The notes below the pieces were generated by a model. It was given only the letters and a program-made list of their open reading frames with translations. It had not been told where the DNA came from and searched no databases. A program made the position numbers and the translations under genes. From JAKLQR01 sp963753165 (GTDB taxonomy: Bacteria; Nitrospirota; Thermodesulfovibrionia; Thermodesulfovibrionales; SM23-35): 64,000 nt of DNA. The stretch is from contig CAVWBP010000006.1 in the NCBI GenBank assembly GCA_963753165.1, forward strand, positions 21,666 through 85,665, read 5' to 3'. Of this stretch, positions 1 through 7,731 are shown one piece after another. The stretch's first letter is position 1. Each line of letters starts with the position of its first letter.

Positions 1-733
1 TATTAATCACCAGCCTCAGGTTGCGGGTTATGAATTCATTCCTGGCTTCGGCAATACGTTTTCGTAACCCGGTTATTTTCTCATACCAAATTCTGAATTC
101 CTCAATGGTAATGCCCGTTTCACGTTCAATGCGCTGATACTCGTCCTGTGCCTTTCCATGACTTGCAGAATGTTTCGCATAATCGGCACGGTGCGCCGCG
201 TTCCCGTTTCCTCCCTCTTTTTTGTTCCTTGCCGCGACAGAACATTGCTGGGTTCGATCAGCGCCACGTATGCGGCACATAAGGGAATCAAGCTTCTCCA
301 GATATGCCTCCAGGCAGTCGTCTGATGCATCTCCATTCGGATGGGCCATCTCTTCGGTTGCATCAGTGCAAGGAATTTCCTGTATAAGTTCCAGAAGAAG
401 CATCTTCCCTTCCTGTATCCTCACTGACAGGGAGAGTTCCTCCTCTCTCGTGAGCAAGGGGATATCACCCATCGAACGGAAATATGCCTGCACAGTATTC
501 TCTGTTTCTCCATACTTCTCCCGCTTCGCTTCCCTGATGAGATGTTCGTCTTCCCTGTTCTTGTCCGCGAAATCCATAAAATTACTGTCCATACCAGGGG
601 AAATACCGAAGCACTCTTCCGGTGAATGGCAAGAGAGATCAGCAAAAGGGTCCGCCTCATGGGTTTCCTCACAAAGTATCCCCTGCTCTTCTCCTGGATA
701 ACTGCTCTCTCTGAGCTTATCCGCTTTTCTCAT
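1..733 (-). CDS. Sigma-70 family RNA polymerase sigma factor (N-terminal part, runs off left edge)
   Basis: Reading the minus strand from ATG at 733 gives 244 uninterrupted codons to the window edge. Residues about 82-105 (AYFRSMGDIPLLTREEELSL) match sigma-70 region 1.2, and the last visible residues (RNEFITRNLRLVIN) match the start of region 2.1. The roughly 120 residues between them are acidic and poorly conserved, like the non-conserved region of RpoD-type factors. Start choice: AAAGGA lies 8 bases before the ATG. Regions 2.2-4 are outside the window, so primary RpoD versus an RpoD-like alternative factor cannot be decided. The role, directing RNA polymerase to promoters, follows from the family. 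Confidence 0.88.
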   Translation of the reverse strand, partial: MRKADKLRESSYPGEEQGILCEETHEADPFADLSCHSPEECFGISPGMDSNFMDFADKNREDEHLIREAKREKYGETENTVQAYFRSMGDIPLLTREEELSLSVRIQEGKMLLLELIQEIPCTDATEEMAHPNGDASDDCLEAYLEKLDSLMCRIRGADRTQQCSVAARNKKEGGNGNAAHRADYAKHSASHGKAQDEYQRIERETGITIEEFRIWYEKITGLRKRIAEARNEFITRNLRLVIN

Positions 734-977
734 ACCATACGTCCTTTGATCTCCGGAATATAAATAAGCCTGAACAGCGCCATACTTACACGTTATTACA
801 AAAGAAAGAAAATTCGATGTGATATCGCTCACAAAAAATGAAAAAATGGTTAACCCTTCTACGGAGGTTTGCTTTCCTGTTCCCCGTCGTGAATCATAAG
901 GTGAGGGCCAACCCCACTGTCAGGGAGTATTGACTGTTGCATCAGAGTTGCTTAGAATGATACGGGAAAGAGATATC

Positions 978-1709
978 ATGACGGACAGGCGGCAGTTCCA
1001 GAGATTCACTGCTGATGTGCTGGATATTCATGGCAGGAGCGTGTTTGCCAAAGCGGCGCGGATACTCGATATGAGTGTCGGCGGCGTCATGGTGAATACA
1101 GACACAAAACTGAACAAAGGGAAGAAATGTATCCTGCGGGTACGAGAAGAAGAGAGCGTTCTTGATCTGGAAAGCGTTGTTGCATGGTCTTCCCTCTACG
1201 AAAATCCGGAGGTCTCCGGCAGTGATTTGGTCCCCCCATACAACACCGGGCTAAGATTCACAGACGTTTCCAGTGAAACAACGAAGAAAATCACTCGTTT
1301 TATTGAAAACCATGCGCAGGCTATCGACAGACAAGAGGTTCAAACCAGACTCAGCGGCTTCAGAATGAATGTCAGGGTCCAGATTCAGGCTCCTGCAAAA
1401 ACAATGCTGATTTTCCACGAAGGGTTCAGAATAAAAAACCTCAGTCTCGGCGGCATGCTCACAGAAAGTAACGATCCACTGGATGTCGGGGAAACACTGT
1501 TGTTGAAAATATTTCGTTCAAGGACCAATACGATAAATATTCTGGGGAAAGTTACCTCGTGTATAGAGATAAAAGAGAATGACAGTCAACATTATGATAT
1601 AGGGATAGCATTCATAAAAATGTCCGGGAAGGACAAGGAACTGTTGAGAGAGCTTATGTGCCTGCTCGAAACCATGTGCTGTATCGCCCCCAGCAACCCT
1701 AAAGAATAG
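978..1709 (+). CDS. Tandem PilZ-domain protein
   Basis: About 243 residues with two PilZ-like domains. The first begins DRRQFQRF and has DMSVGG near residue 35. The second begins around RMNVR near residue 130 and has NLSLGG about 25 residues later. PilZ domains bind cyclic di-GMP through an N-terminal RxxxR and a D/NxSxxG motif; the second domain keeps both better than the first. No membrane segment or output enzyme is visible, so it is probably a cytosolic c-di-GMP receptor. The frame is open from a TTG at 930, but ATG 978 has GGGAAAGAG just upstream and places the PilZ motif at the usual N-terminal position, so I prefer 978. Its target is unknown. Confidence 0.82.
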   Translation: MTDRRQFQRFTADVLDIHGRSVFAKAARILDMSVGGVMVNTDTKLNKGKKCILRVREEESVLDLESVVAWSSLYENPEVSGSDLVPPYNTGLRFTDVSSETTKKITRFIENHAQAIDRQEVQTRLSGFRMNVRVQIQAPAKTMLIFHEGFRIKNLSLGGMLTESNDPLDVGETLLLKIFRSRTNTINILGKVTSCIEIKENDSQHYDIGIAFIKMSGKDKELLRELMCLLETMCCIAPSNPKE

Positions 1710-1710
1710 T

Positions 1711-2795
1711 TGGGGGTCAAGTCTCAATTTTTGACATAACATCCCTTCTGTGGTAATCTTACGATATGTCGAGACCGCTCAGGCTGTCTTTTGAAAATGC
1801 AGTGTACCACATTACTGCCAGAGGGAACAGACGGGAACCCATTTTCTACGATGACGATGACCGGAATAATTTCCTGGGGAAAATCAATGAGACCTGCCTG
1901 AAATATTCCTTCTTCTGTTTTGCCTATTGCCTCATGGACACTCATTATCATCTCTTTCTGAGGACTCTCCTTCCCAATATCTCCGACGGCATGCATTACC
2001 TCAACACCGCATATGCAAACTGGTTCAAGGCACGGCATAAGATCGTCGGAGTAGTCTTTCAGGGAAGGTATAAATCTCTCCTTGTCGATGAGCACAGTTA
2101 CAGCATAAACCTTTCAGCGTATATCCATTTAACCCCGTTCAGGGCAGGCATTACCGCAGATATCAGGGCATATCCGTGGAGCAGTTACCGAGGGTATGTT
2201 GACGGAGAGAACACATCGGTGAGACTGGACACGGGGCTTGTTCTGGATCAGCTTGACAACGATCGGGAAACGGCACGGATAAAATACGAAGCCTACGTGC
2301 TCGAAAATCTCATGATGGAGAACCCCCTGAAAAAGTCCTTTGCGCGCTTCGCGTATGGAGGGGAGGAATTTATCCGGTCAATAAAAGACCGGGCAGGGGA
2401 CATAGGGAACCTGAGGGAGATCCCGGAAGCCAGAGCGTTGACGGCAAACACCGCAGAGGATATCATCAACCAGGTCATGGCCCAGTTTTCCGTAACGAGA
2501 GAAGAACTATTCAGTAAAAAGCGAGGCAATTTTCTCCGACATATGACACTCTTCCTGCTCAAGAAGTTCACGCCGATGAGCCTGCGGGAAATAGGGGAAC
2601 TCTTTCATATGGACTACGCAGCAGTGTCTCAGGCATGCAAGCGGTATGAAGAAAAACTGAGCACCGGTGAAAAATCGGATACCCATAAGGCTGAAATTTG
2701 AATAAATATTGGACACCAGGACGTGCCTTCATTTTTCATTCTTTTATTGACATGTCTCTTCGATATGTGTTAAATTTATTAGATTTTGACATAAC
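1711..2795 (+). mobile_element. Candidate single-gene RAYT element with flanking 12-bp direct repeats
   Basis: The transposase-like gene at 1766-2701 is bracketed by two exact copies of TTTTGACATAAC at 1729-1740 and 2784-2795. The first copy follows GGGGTCAAGTCTCAA, a lead-in that I recall upstream of related genes (memory, not a search). The pair could be element ends or recognition sites for the HUH protein. There are no long terminal inverted repeats, as expected for this family. The boundaries are my inference. Confidence 0.4.
1766..2701 (+). CDS. REP-associated tyrosine transposase (RAYT, IS200-like HUH) with C-terminal HTH
   Basis: 311 residues. The N-terminal 150 residues are a Y1-type HUH domain: the metal-binding His pair is H60-Y-H62 within DTHYHLFLR, and the probable nucleophile Tyr is in AYIHLTPFRAG near residue 119. 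Proteins of this type nick and rejoin single-stranded DNA at REP-like hairpins and are usually single-copy and not flanked by IS ends. The C-terminal part (about 225-300) has a helix-turn-helix (SLREIGELFHMDYAAVSQACKRYEE) resembling DnaA domain IV, an extension common in longer relatives. Start ATG 1766 gives the canonical MSRPLRL opening. Whether it mobilises the hairpin repeats elsewhere in this window is inference. Confidence 0.85.
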   Translation: MSRPLRLSFENAVYHITARGNRREPIFYDDDDRNNFLGKINETCLKYSFFCFAYCLMDTHYHLFLRTLLPNISDGMHYLNTAYANWFKARHKIVGVVFQGRYKSLLVDEHSYSINLSAYIHLTPFRAGITADIRAYPWSSYRGYVDGENTSVRLDTGLVLDQLDNDRETARIKYEAYVLENLMMENPLKKSFARFAYGGEEFIRSIKDRAGDIGNLREIPEARALTANTAEDIINQVMAQFSVTREELFSKKRGNFLRHMTLFLLKKFTPMSLREIGELFHMDYAAVSQACKRYEEKLSTGEKSDTHKAEI

Positions 2796-2837
2796 TGCCA
2801 GATATTCTTGCCAATATCTTTCCATAAATTATCCCGA

Positions 2838-3227
2838 ATGAAAATAAAAGGACATATAGGATTAATTTTCATGTACATGGCTGTTGCACTTGTGCTGGTC
2901 GGCCTTGTGCATGTCAGAGCAACCTCTACCGCATTGGCAGACTCAAGCCCTGATGAAAAAACGGGGGTTTTCACGGCGTATACCGCAGAGGTTGCCCAAA
3001 CTGACAGCACCCCCACGATAACCGCAAGCAATCAGAAAGTACAGACAGGATTTATTGCAAACAATTGTCTGCCTTTTGGAACGAAGATAAAGGTGAACGG
3101 AACAATCTATGAAGTTCAGGACCGGATGCACGACCGGTATGGATGTGATAAGTTCGACATCTATATGGTTGATTACTCCGAGGCAGTCAATTTCGGTATC
3201 CAGCCGCTGAAATATGAGCTCATCTAA
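2838..3227 (+). CDS. Exported 3D-domain protein (double-psi beta-barrel)
   Basis: 129 residues. Residues 1-30 form a hydrophobic signal peptide or anchor (MYMAVALVLVGLVHVRA, then ...TALA). The mature part carries the 3D-domain pattern: YTAEVAQTDSTPTITAS, LPFGTKIKVNGTIYEVQDRM and DKFDIYM, with the conserved Asp residues in D-R-M-H-D and D-K-F-D. These domains are relatives of MltA/RlpA lytic transglycosylase barrels and are thought to act on peptidoglycan. The frame is also open from TTG 2808, but ATG 2838 places the signal peptide correctly. It stands alone between the transposase and a convergent small gene. Confidence 0.82.
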   Translation: MKIKGHIGLIFMYMAVALVLVGLVHVRATSTALADSSPDEKTGVFTAYTAEVAQTDSTPTITASNQKVQTGFIANNCLPFGTKIKVNGTIYEVQDRMHDRYGCDKFDIYMVDYSEAVNFGIQPLKYELI

Positions 3228-3264
3228 CCTGCAGCAGGGATAAAATCCCCGGAAGAGCAGGAAA

Positions 3265-3498
3265 TCATTCGATGAGAATCGAATGTACTCTGAAATCTCT
3301 TACCATTTCGTCGAATTGTTCGGGATGCTTTTCGAGTATCAGAACCAGCACATCATAAAGGTCCATATGGCGGTCAATGTCTAACGGAGTAAAGTATTTC
3401 GTAAAAATATCATCGAATATTTTGCCCTTGCCCTTTTCAAAATAGAGGTCCTCAAAGGCTTGGTAAATTTTCAGCGGCATGTTTTGAGTATCGTTCAT
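3265..3498 (-). CDS. Small hypothetical protein (77 aa)
   Basis: 77 residues, acidic, with no signal peptide or membrane segment. Not recognised. It is predicted helical and rich in aromatic and charged residues (DLYDVLVLILEKHPEQFDEM). Coding status is supported by a strong ribosome-binding site, GAGAGGAG, 4 bases before the ATG at 3498, and by the clean stop. It converges with the 3D-domain gene and is followed upstream by the ferritin-like gene on the same strand. No function is proposed. Confidence 0.6.
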   Translation of the reverse strand: MNDTQNMPLKIYQAFEDLYFEKGKGKIFDDIFTKYFTPLDIDRHMDLYDVLVLILEKHPEQFDEMVRDFRVHSILIE

Positions 3499-3636
3499 GT
3501 CACTCCTCTCGGGTTGTATCTATACTGAATTATTATAACAGACATTTCCTGTTTGTAGTTCTTATTCAAAGGATTTTACTCTTATGCCTTGATGCTTGAG
3601 TGCATGCAGTTCTGCCCGCCGCATGACCCTTGCTTG

Positions 3637-4107
3637 CTATGATAATTTCAGGAACCCTGCCTCAATCATCCTGTTCCTTATTTTGTCCAGGTGATATCTC
3701 TCGGCAGCCAGCATCTCGTCGAGAGCAGACTGGCTCTGATAGTTGGAAAGTTTGGCGATGAGCTGGTTCGTAAACATCTCGACCATCGTCTCTTCGATTT
3801 TCAGCGCTATCTTCAATGCGTCTTCAAGGGAAACGGGACCGTACAGGATGGTATTTTTCACGTTCCGGGTAAATGCGACGGTATCAAAAATAATCCTGCC
3901 CGAGAGCAACATTTCCTTGCTCGGCACGCCGTCGAACATACCGACCCTGTTGGCTTCGAGCAGAAAAGAGACATGGCTAAGTTCGTCATTGACAAGACTC
4001 TCCCAGAATCCCCTCTCTTCGGGGAATAACTGCATAAAAGTGCTATAGATATGAGCGGCTGCCTGCTCGATCTCTATACATCCGCTGATTAATTCCTGGG
4101 TATTCAT
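3637..4107 (-). CDS. Ferritin-like (rubrerythrin-type) di-iron protein
   Basis: 156 residues predicted as a four-helix bundle with the ferritin-like ligand pattern: E14 in CIEIEQAA, E42 with H45 in NDELSHVSF, E105/E106 in KIEETMVEMF, and E136 with H139 in AAERYHLDKI. This pattern is used by rubrerythrins and related oxidative-stress or iron-handling proteins. It lacks the C-terminal rubredoxin domain (no CxxC pairs), so it is not a classical rubrerythrin. It is cytosolic with no signal peptide. The substrate is unknown; peroxide or iron handling is inferred from the fold. It is followed downstream by the 77-residue gene on the same strand. Confidence 0.8.
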   Translation of the reverse strand: MNTQELISGCIEIEQAAAHIYSTFMQLFPEERGFWESLVNDELSHVSFLLEANRVGMFDGVPSKEMLLSGRIIFDTVAFTRNVKNTILYGPVSLEDALKIALKIEETMVEMFTNQLIAKLSNYQSQSALDEMLAAERYHLDKIRNRMIEAGFLKLS

Positions 4108-4247
4108 AGCAATGCGTTACGCATCATCATTATAGAGCAACCGGTTGAATTGTTCCAGCCGGAACCCCCTGCATTCCCATCCGTTCACGCCCGGAAATGA
4201 CCTGTTCTCATTGTGTCCTGACGGGTATTTTCAGGCGTCACAAAAAG

Positions 4248-4277
4248 CAAAGGGACACGGTATTCCCGTGTCCCTTT
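4248..4277 (-). terminator. Rho-independent terminator after the HU gene
   Basis: Inverted repeat AAAGGGACACGG / CCGTGTCCCTTT with a 4-base loop, located 27 bases beyond the HU stop codon. Read on the minus strand the stem is followed by GCTTTTTG. The plus strand also ends in CTTTTTC, so it may act in both directions. Confidence 0.8.
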
Positions 4278-4303
4278 TTCAGTCGATCCTTCGAATGAAG
4301 GAA

Positions 4304-4576
4304 CTATTTTACCGCGTCTTTGAAAGACTTCCCGGCTGAGAACTTGGGAACTTTCCTGGCAGGTATTTTGATTGCTGCACCGGTCTGGGGATTTCTCCCA
4401 GTCCTTGCCTTCCTCTTCCCTGAAGAAAAAGTTCCGAACCCGACGAGCGCAACCTTCCCGCCTTTTTTAACTGTTTTCACAACTCCTTCAATCAGGGACC
4501 CGAGTGCCTTTCCCGCAGCAGCTTTCGAGATGCCTGCATCCTTTGCCATTTTGTCGATAAGATCAGCCTTTGTCAT
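4304..4576 (-). CDS. HU-family DNA-binding protein
   Basis: 90 residues, the standard HU/IHF length. N-terminal helices (TKADLIDKMAKDAGISKAAAGKALGSL) are followed by the DNA-binding arm with GFGTFSSGKRKARTGRNPQTG and the IKIPARKVPKFSAGK end typical of HU. It bends and compacts DNA, usually as a dimer. Start ATG 4576 is preceded by GGAGGGGG on the minus strand. It is monocistronic with its own terminator at 4248-4277. HU versus IHF cannot be settled by eye, but the sequence is more HU-like. Confidence 0.95.
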   Translation of the reverse strand: MTKADLIDKMAKDAGISKAAAGKALGSLIEGVVKTVKKGGKVALVGFGTFSSGKRKARTGRNPQTGAAIKIPARKVPKFSAGKSFKDAVK

Positions 4577-4882
4577 AAATATACCCCCTCCTTATAAACT
4601 TGATTGCTACGATTATATCAATGAATACATTTCTTTTCTACAAAATAATGACGTAAGCAAAAAAAATCACCAGAGGGAACCTTTTGGATGACTGAACAGT
4701 ATTCCTATCTGAATCTGCATTCCAGCCGGGAGATCGGAAAATCAGATTCGAAGCAGACAGAACAGGGGAACTCCTCCCCTGGTTCGAGAAGTCTCTCTTC
4801 ACATTCCGGTTTTTTGTGCTAAGGGAGTTTATTTCGATTTGGAAATCGTGCCATATCCCTACTGTACCGTGTTTCCATACGA
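4577..4882. other. Intergenic stretch with no supported gene
   Basis: About 300 bases between the HU gene and the broken Ig-like gene. An 82-codon minus-strand open frame exists here, but it has no recognisable motif, no good ribosome-binding site and an unusual composition, so I do not call it. The part next to 4576 is AT-rich and should hold the HU promoter. Confidence 0.5.
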
Positions 4883-5294
4883 TCATTGTCCTGTTTCGAA
4901 CATAAGCAGATAGGGCTGTGCAGATCGGCCTTCTTCATCTTTGAAATTGCTGAATTTCTGCGTATTCAGCCATATGATATAGGTTGTCCCCGGTTTGAGT
5001 TTGACGTCAAGAACACAGGTCCTTTTATCCTCAAGGTACCGTGGACCTCCGGCAAATCTCCGGAAAGTTCTCCGGCGCTATCTGCACCCAGGACCAGCTT
5101 TTATCCATCATCTCCCTGCTGAAAGTAACCCGGATTTCGGAGAGCAGGGGATCTATATCTTTTGCGCCTGATTCAGGGACAGTCCTGACAACAACAGGGG
5201 GGTGTTCTTCAAGGCCTGAGGAGAGAACGTCCCCCGGCATAAGGAATGAAACCGTCAAGCCTGCGATGAGGCTCATGAACAAAAATGTTTTCAT
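4883..5294 (-). pseudogene. Secreted Ig-like (Big_5) domain protein, one frameshift
   Basis: The ATG at 5294 opens a signal peptide (MKTFLFMSLIAGLTVSFL...SSG) followed by PPVVVRTVPESGAKDIDPLLSEIRVTFSREMMDKSW, typical of bacterial Ig-like domains. Near 5045 the frame breaks after ENFPEI. The next frame continues as GGPRYLEDKRTCVLDVKLKP, then GTTYIIWLNTQKFSNFKDE, and ends ...LLMFETGQ with a TGA at 4883-4885. Joined, it is about 137 residues, a complete small exported domain. A single extra base explains the break. The function is unknown; members sit in the periplasm or cell envelope. Confidence 0.72.
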
Positions 5295-5448
5295 GGGGTG
5301 CTCCTTTTACACAGAAAAATGCAAATTCCGCACTCCAGTGATAGACAAGGTCCCTGTCATTTTTCACTGGATTCGGGGAATTAGTGGCATTAGATATTCT
5401 TCCTTTAATCTTGATATAATCCGGAAAATATATCAACAGGCGGAGACC

Positions 5449-6185
5449 ATGCCCGGAGCAGACATTCTATTGCCGGTAATTGTCGCATTTCTTGCAGCGG
5501 CCATGACCCTTATGACAGGATTCGGTCTCGGCACAATACTGACGCCGGTCTTCCTCATTTTCTATGACGTAAAAATTGCAATCCTCATCGTTGCAGTCGT
5601 GCATCTCATCAACAACCTCGCAAAATTTTCTCTCTTTCGCAGGCACGTTGATTGGGAGATCATCAGACGCTTCGGGGTGCTTACCCTCCTTGGCGCCTTC
5701 ATCGGCTCCTTTTTGCAGGGGAAAATAGATTCTTCGGAGATCAAAATACTTCTCGGCATTACCCTGATATTCCTCGGCATAAAAGAAGCATCGGGGTTCG
5801 GAGAGAAGAGAAGTTCAGACTGCTGAGGAAGATAGACGTTGCCGGCGGTTTTTTTTCGGGACTTCTCGGGGGTTTCGTGGGAAACCAGGGCGCGGTCAGG
5901 AGCGCATACCTCCTGAACTACCCGATATCAAAAGAGACTTTTATCGCAACGGCAGCCATCATTGCATCCATCGTCGATTTCACCAGAATCCCCTTCTATC
6001 TATTCAATAACAGGCATCTCCTTGCCGACACGTATCTCCTCACAGGAATCACCACTGCCGCTGCACTTGCAGGGACCTTTACGGGGAAGACGGTTTTGAA
6101 AAAAGTAGCGCTGAGACATTTCAAAACGTATGTGGCAGCAGCAATCATACTAATCGGGGTGCTTCTCACGATAAGGGTTATTTAG
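5449..6185 (+). pseudogene. TauE/SafE-family membrane permease, one frameshift
   Basis: Eight-helix permease of the sulfite exporter TauE/SafE family. The ATG at 5449 gives MPGADILLPVIVAFLAAAM, then TGFGLGTILTPVFLIFYD and the helices ending in LGITLIFLGIKEASG. The frame ends at 5826. The second half (VAGGFFSGLLGGFVGNQGAV through ILIGVLLTIRVI) lies one frame over, with the junction near 5795-5815. The two family-typical glycine-rich half motifs are both present, so the joined protein of about 245 residues is complete. The substrate is not predictable; the family moves sulfite, sulfoacetate or other organosulfur anions. Its stop codon TAG is the first three bases of the repeat at 6183. Confidence 0.8.
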
Positions 6186-6330
6186 TGTCTGTTTATAAAC
6201 TCAGGGTTTGTCATCCTCCGGCTTGACCGGGGGATCCAGTCCCGAAAGCTTTCGGGATGATAATACTGGATTCCCGCCTTCGCGAGAATGACGAATTATT
6301 ATCGGAATCGCACTTTATAAACAGACTCTA
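6183..6330. repeat. MITE-like element, copy 1 (148 bp)
   Basis: Bounded by 17-bp terminal inverted repeats TAGTGTCTGTTTATAAA and, inverted, TAGAGTCTGTTTATAAA (one mismatch). The interior holds a long imperfect stem, GTCATCCTCCGG...GGATCCAG against CTGGATTCCCGCC...GAGAATGAC. A second copy is at 29047-29183. TA at both outer edges fits a TA-duplicating Tc1/mariner or IS630-type origin (inference). It lies between convergent genes, so it may also act as a two-way terminator. Confidence 0.78.
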
Positions 6331-6331
6331 T

Positions 6332-7222
6332 TTAATCCCCTGGTTCTCTCTTTTGCTCCCACCATTCGTAATACAGCTTGCCGATAACGAGTACAACGAC
6401 AGCGAGTCCGACGCCTGCGATGATATCTATGACGTAATGGTATCTGCAGTAGACGGCTGAGAATATGAGCGCAGCCACGATCGGGAGATATATCCAGAAG
6501 AGCACCCGTTTGAATTTATAGGAAAGGTACAGTACGGTGAGCGTTATTGCGGTATGGCCGCTCGGGAAGGCGTCTCTTTTTATCCCTTCAAGCCTGTTCA
6601 GAAGGTTCATAAGAGGCTCTGCAACGAGGAACCCCTGCAGCTCTGTTGTCTGGAGATGATCGAGATAAAACCGTGGGCCGAGTGCGGGGAAGAGGATATA
6701 GCCGAGATATGAGAGATAGAAACAGAGCAGAATCAGAAACAGGGATATATTGAACTCTTCCTGCTGACGATTCAGCAGGAGAATCGCTCCATAGCTCACA
6801 GGAATAAAGTAATAGGTCGAATATGCTATCTGGAGAAAATCGGTAAGGACCGGGGTCATGAACTTTTCGAGCATCACTGTTGGATGGCTGCCGAACATAA
6901 GATAGTCGATCCGTATCAGGAGAGGATCTATGTCCCGGGGATTCACATAATGGACTACCCATTCAAGGCTGTCGAAGACAACGAGCACGCAGAGTGTCGG
7001 AAAAACAAGGTCATAGACAACACCGATGGTCTTCCCCTTGTGCTTGACCCTGACAAGAATGATCTGGATGAGAATGAGCGACAGGTACAGCGTTATGAGT
7101 ACCGGAGCTTTCGGGACAGTCTGATAAAAAAATAGGGTTAACGCTGCGAGGAAGGCAAGAAAGGTTATCGTGACTGTATCCGCCGGCCTTTGCTGAAGGA
7201 GTTTTCGTGTTGCCCATCCCAT
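6332..7222 (-). CDS. PAP2-family membrane phosphatase
   Basis: 296 residues with six to seven membrane helices. The phosphatase motifs are FPSGHTAITLTVLYLS (motif 2, with PSGHT) and YCRYHYVIDIIAG (motif 3, with R, H and D). Motif 1 is probably around ALGPRFYLDH. The arrangement resembles inositol-phosphorylceramide-synthase/PAP2_3-like enzymes, which dephosphorylate lipid phosphates or transfer phosphoalcohols at the membrane. The lipid substrate is unknown. The stop codon overlaps the ATG region of nothing; instead the start at 7222 abuts the stop of the upstream NYN gene, suggesting co-transcription with it and the TraB/GumN gene. Confidence 0.85.
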   Translation of the reverse strand: MGWATRKLLQQRPADTVTITFLAFLAALTLFFYQTVPKAPVLITLYLSLILIQIILVRVKHKGKTIGVVYDLVFPTLCVLVVFDSLEWVVHYVNPRDIDPLLIRIDYLMFGSHPTVMLEKFMTPVLTDFLQIAYSTYYFIPVSYGAILLLNRQQEEFNISLFLILLCFYLSYLGYILFPALGPRFYLDHLQTTELQGFLVAEPLMNLLNRLEGIKRDAFPSGHTAITLTVLYLSYKFKRVLFWIYLPIVAALIFSAVYCRYHYVIDIIAGVGLAVVVLVIGKLYYEWWEQKREPGD

Positions 7223-7710
7223 CAGAGCTTCTGCAAAGCCCTTCTCACCGCTTTTTCCTTTCTGGAAAGCTGCCGGGGGTTTCCCTTTCTCCGGTGATCA
7301 TAGTACTCATTCTCCTCTTCTTCCTCATCAGAAAAAAATAGTGCATGTCGCTGGATAGCATTGAGAAAATCCTCTGACGAGACGGGGATGGAACCCGTGG
7401 ACCATGCATGGTCGGCGATATCCCTGTCTGAAGTGACCACAATCCATTCGCGACGGTGCGAGGAGAGCAGACGCTTGATGACAGCATCCGCCTTGTCACC
7501 GATGCGGGAATAGATAATTTTCACCCCTCCGACAACCAATTTCTGCTCCTGCGCCTCCCCTGTCTTCCATCCGTCGAACACAACGGTAATATCATGACCT
7601 CTCGTCTTCCTGTATTCGATAAGCGCGTCAATGAGGGCGTCTCTCTGTTTTTTCAGGTCACGGTGAGAGATGCCGATAAGGTTGTATCCGTCCAGAATAA
7701 GGGAAGAGAT
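7222..7710 (-). CDS. YacP-like NYN-domain RNase, apparent ATC start
   Basis: About 162 residues. From 7710 the frame reads (I/M)SSLILDGYNLIGISH, the typical YacP/NYN opening with the metal-binding Asp in LILDGYN, then ITVVFDGWKTG, IIYSRIGDKADAVIKRLL and WIVVTSDRDIADHA, with the other acidic residues of PIN-like nucleases. There is no ATG, GTG or TTG between the in-frame stop just upstream and the conserved core. AAGGAGGAG at 7717-7725 is placed exactly for initiation at ATC (7708-7710). A conventional ATG-to-ATC sequencing error is the alternative. Bacterial YacP (Rae1) is a ribosome-associated RNase; this role here is inference. Confidence 0.8.
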   Translation of the reverse strand: MSSLILDGYNLIGISHRDLKKQRDALIDALIEYRKTRGHDITVVFDGWKTGEAQEQKLVVGGVKIIYSRIGDKADAVIKRLLSSHRREWIVVTSDRDIADHAWSTGSIPVSSEDFLNAIQRHALFFSDEEEEENEYYDHRRKGNPRQLSRKEKAVRRALQKL

Positions 7711-7716
7711 AGCGCG

Positions 7717-7725
7717 CTCCTCCTT
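7717..7725 (-). promoter_or_regulatory. Strong Shine-Dalgarno site deciding the ATC start
   Basis: Minus-strand AAGGAGGAG begins 6 bases after the stop codon of the TraB/GumN gene and ends 6 bases before the ATC at 7710. Its spacing is ideal for that codon and too long for the later ATT at codon 5. Confidence 0.7.
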
Positions 7726-7731
7726 GGATAA

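Noticed and set aside
222..701. 159-codon plus-strand open frame at the left edge
   Set aside because: It is the complement of the sigma factor, whose minus-strand reading shows clear region 1.2 and 2.1 motifs; the plus-strand product is Ser-rich without homology.
4638..4886. 82-codon minus-strand open frame after the HU gene
   Set aside because: No ribosome-binding site, no recognisable motif, and it overlaps the end of the Ig-like gene in another frame.
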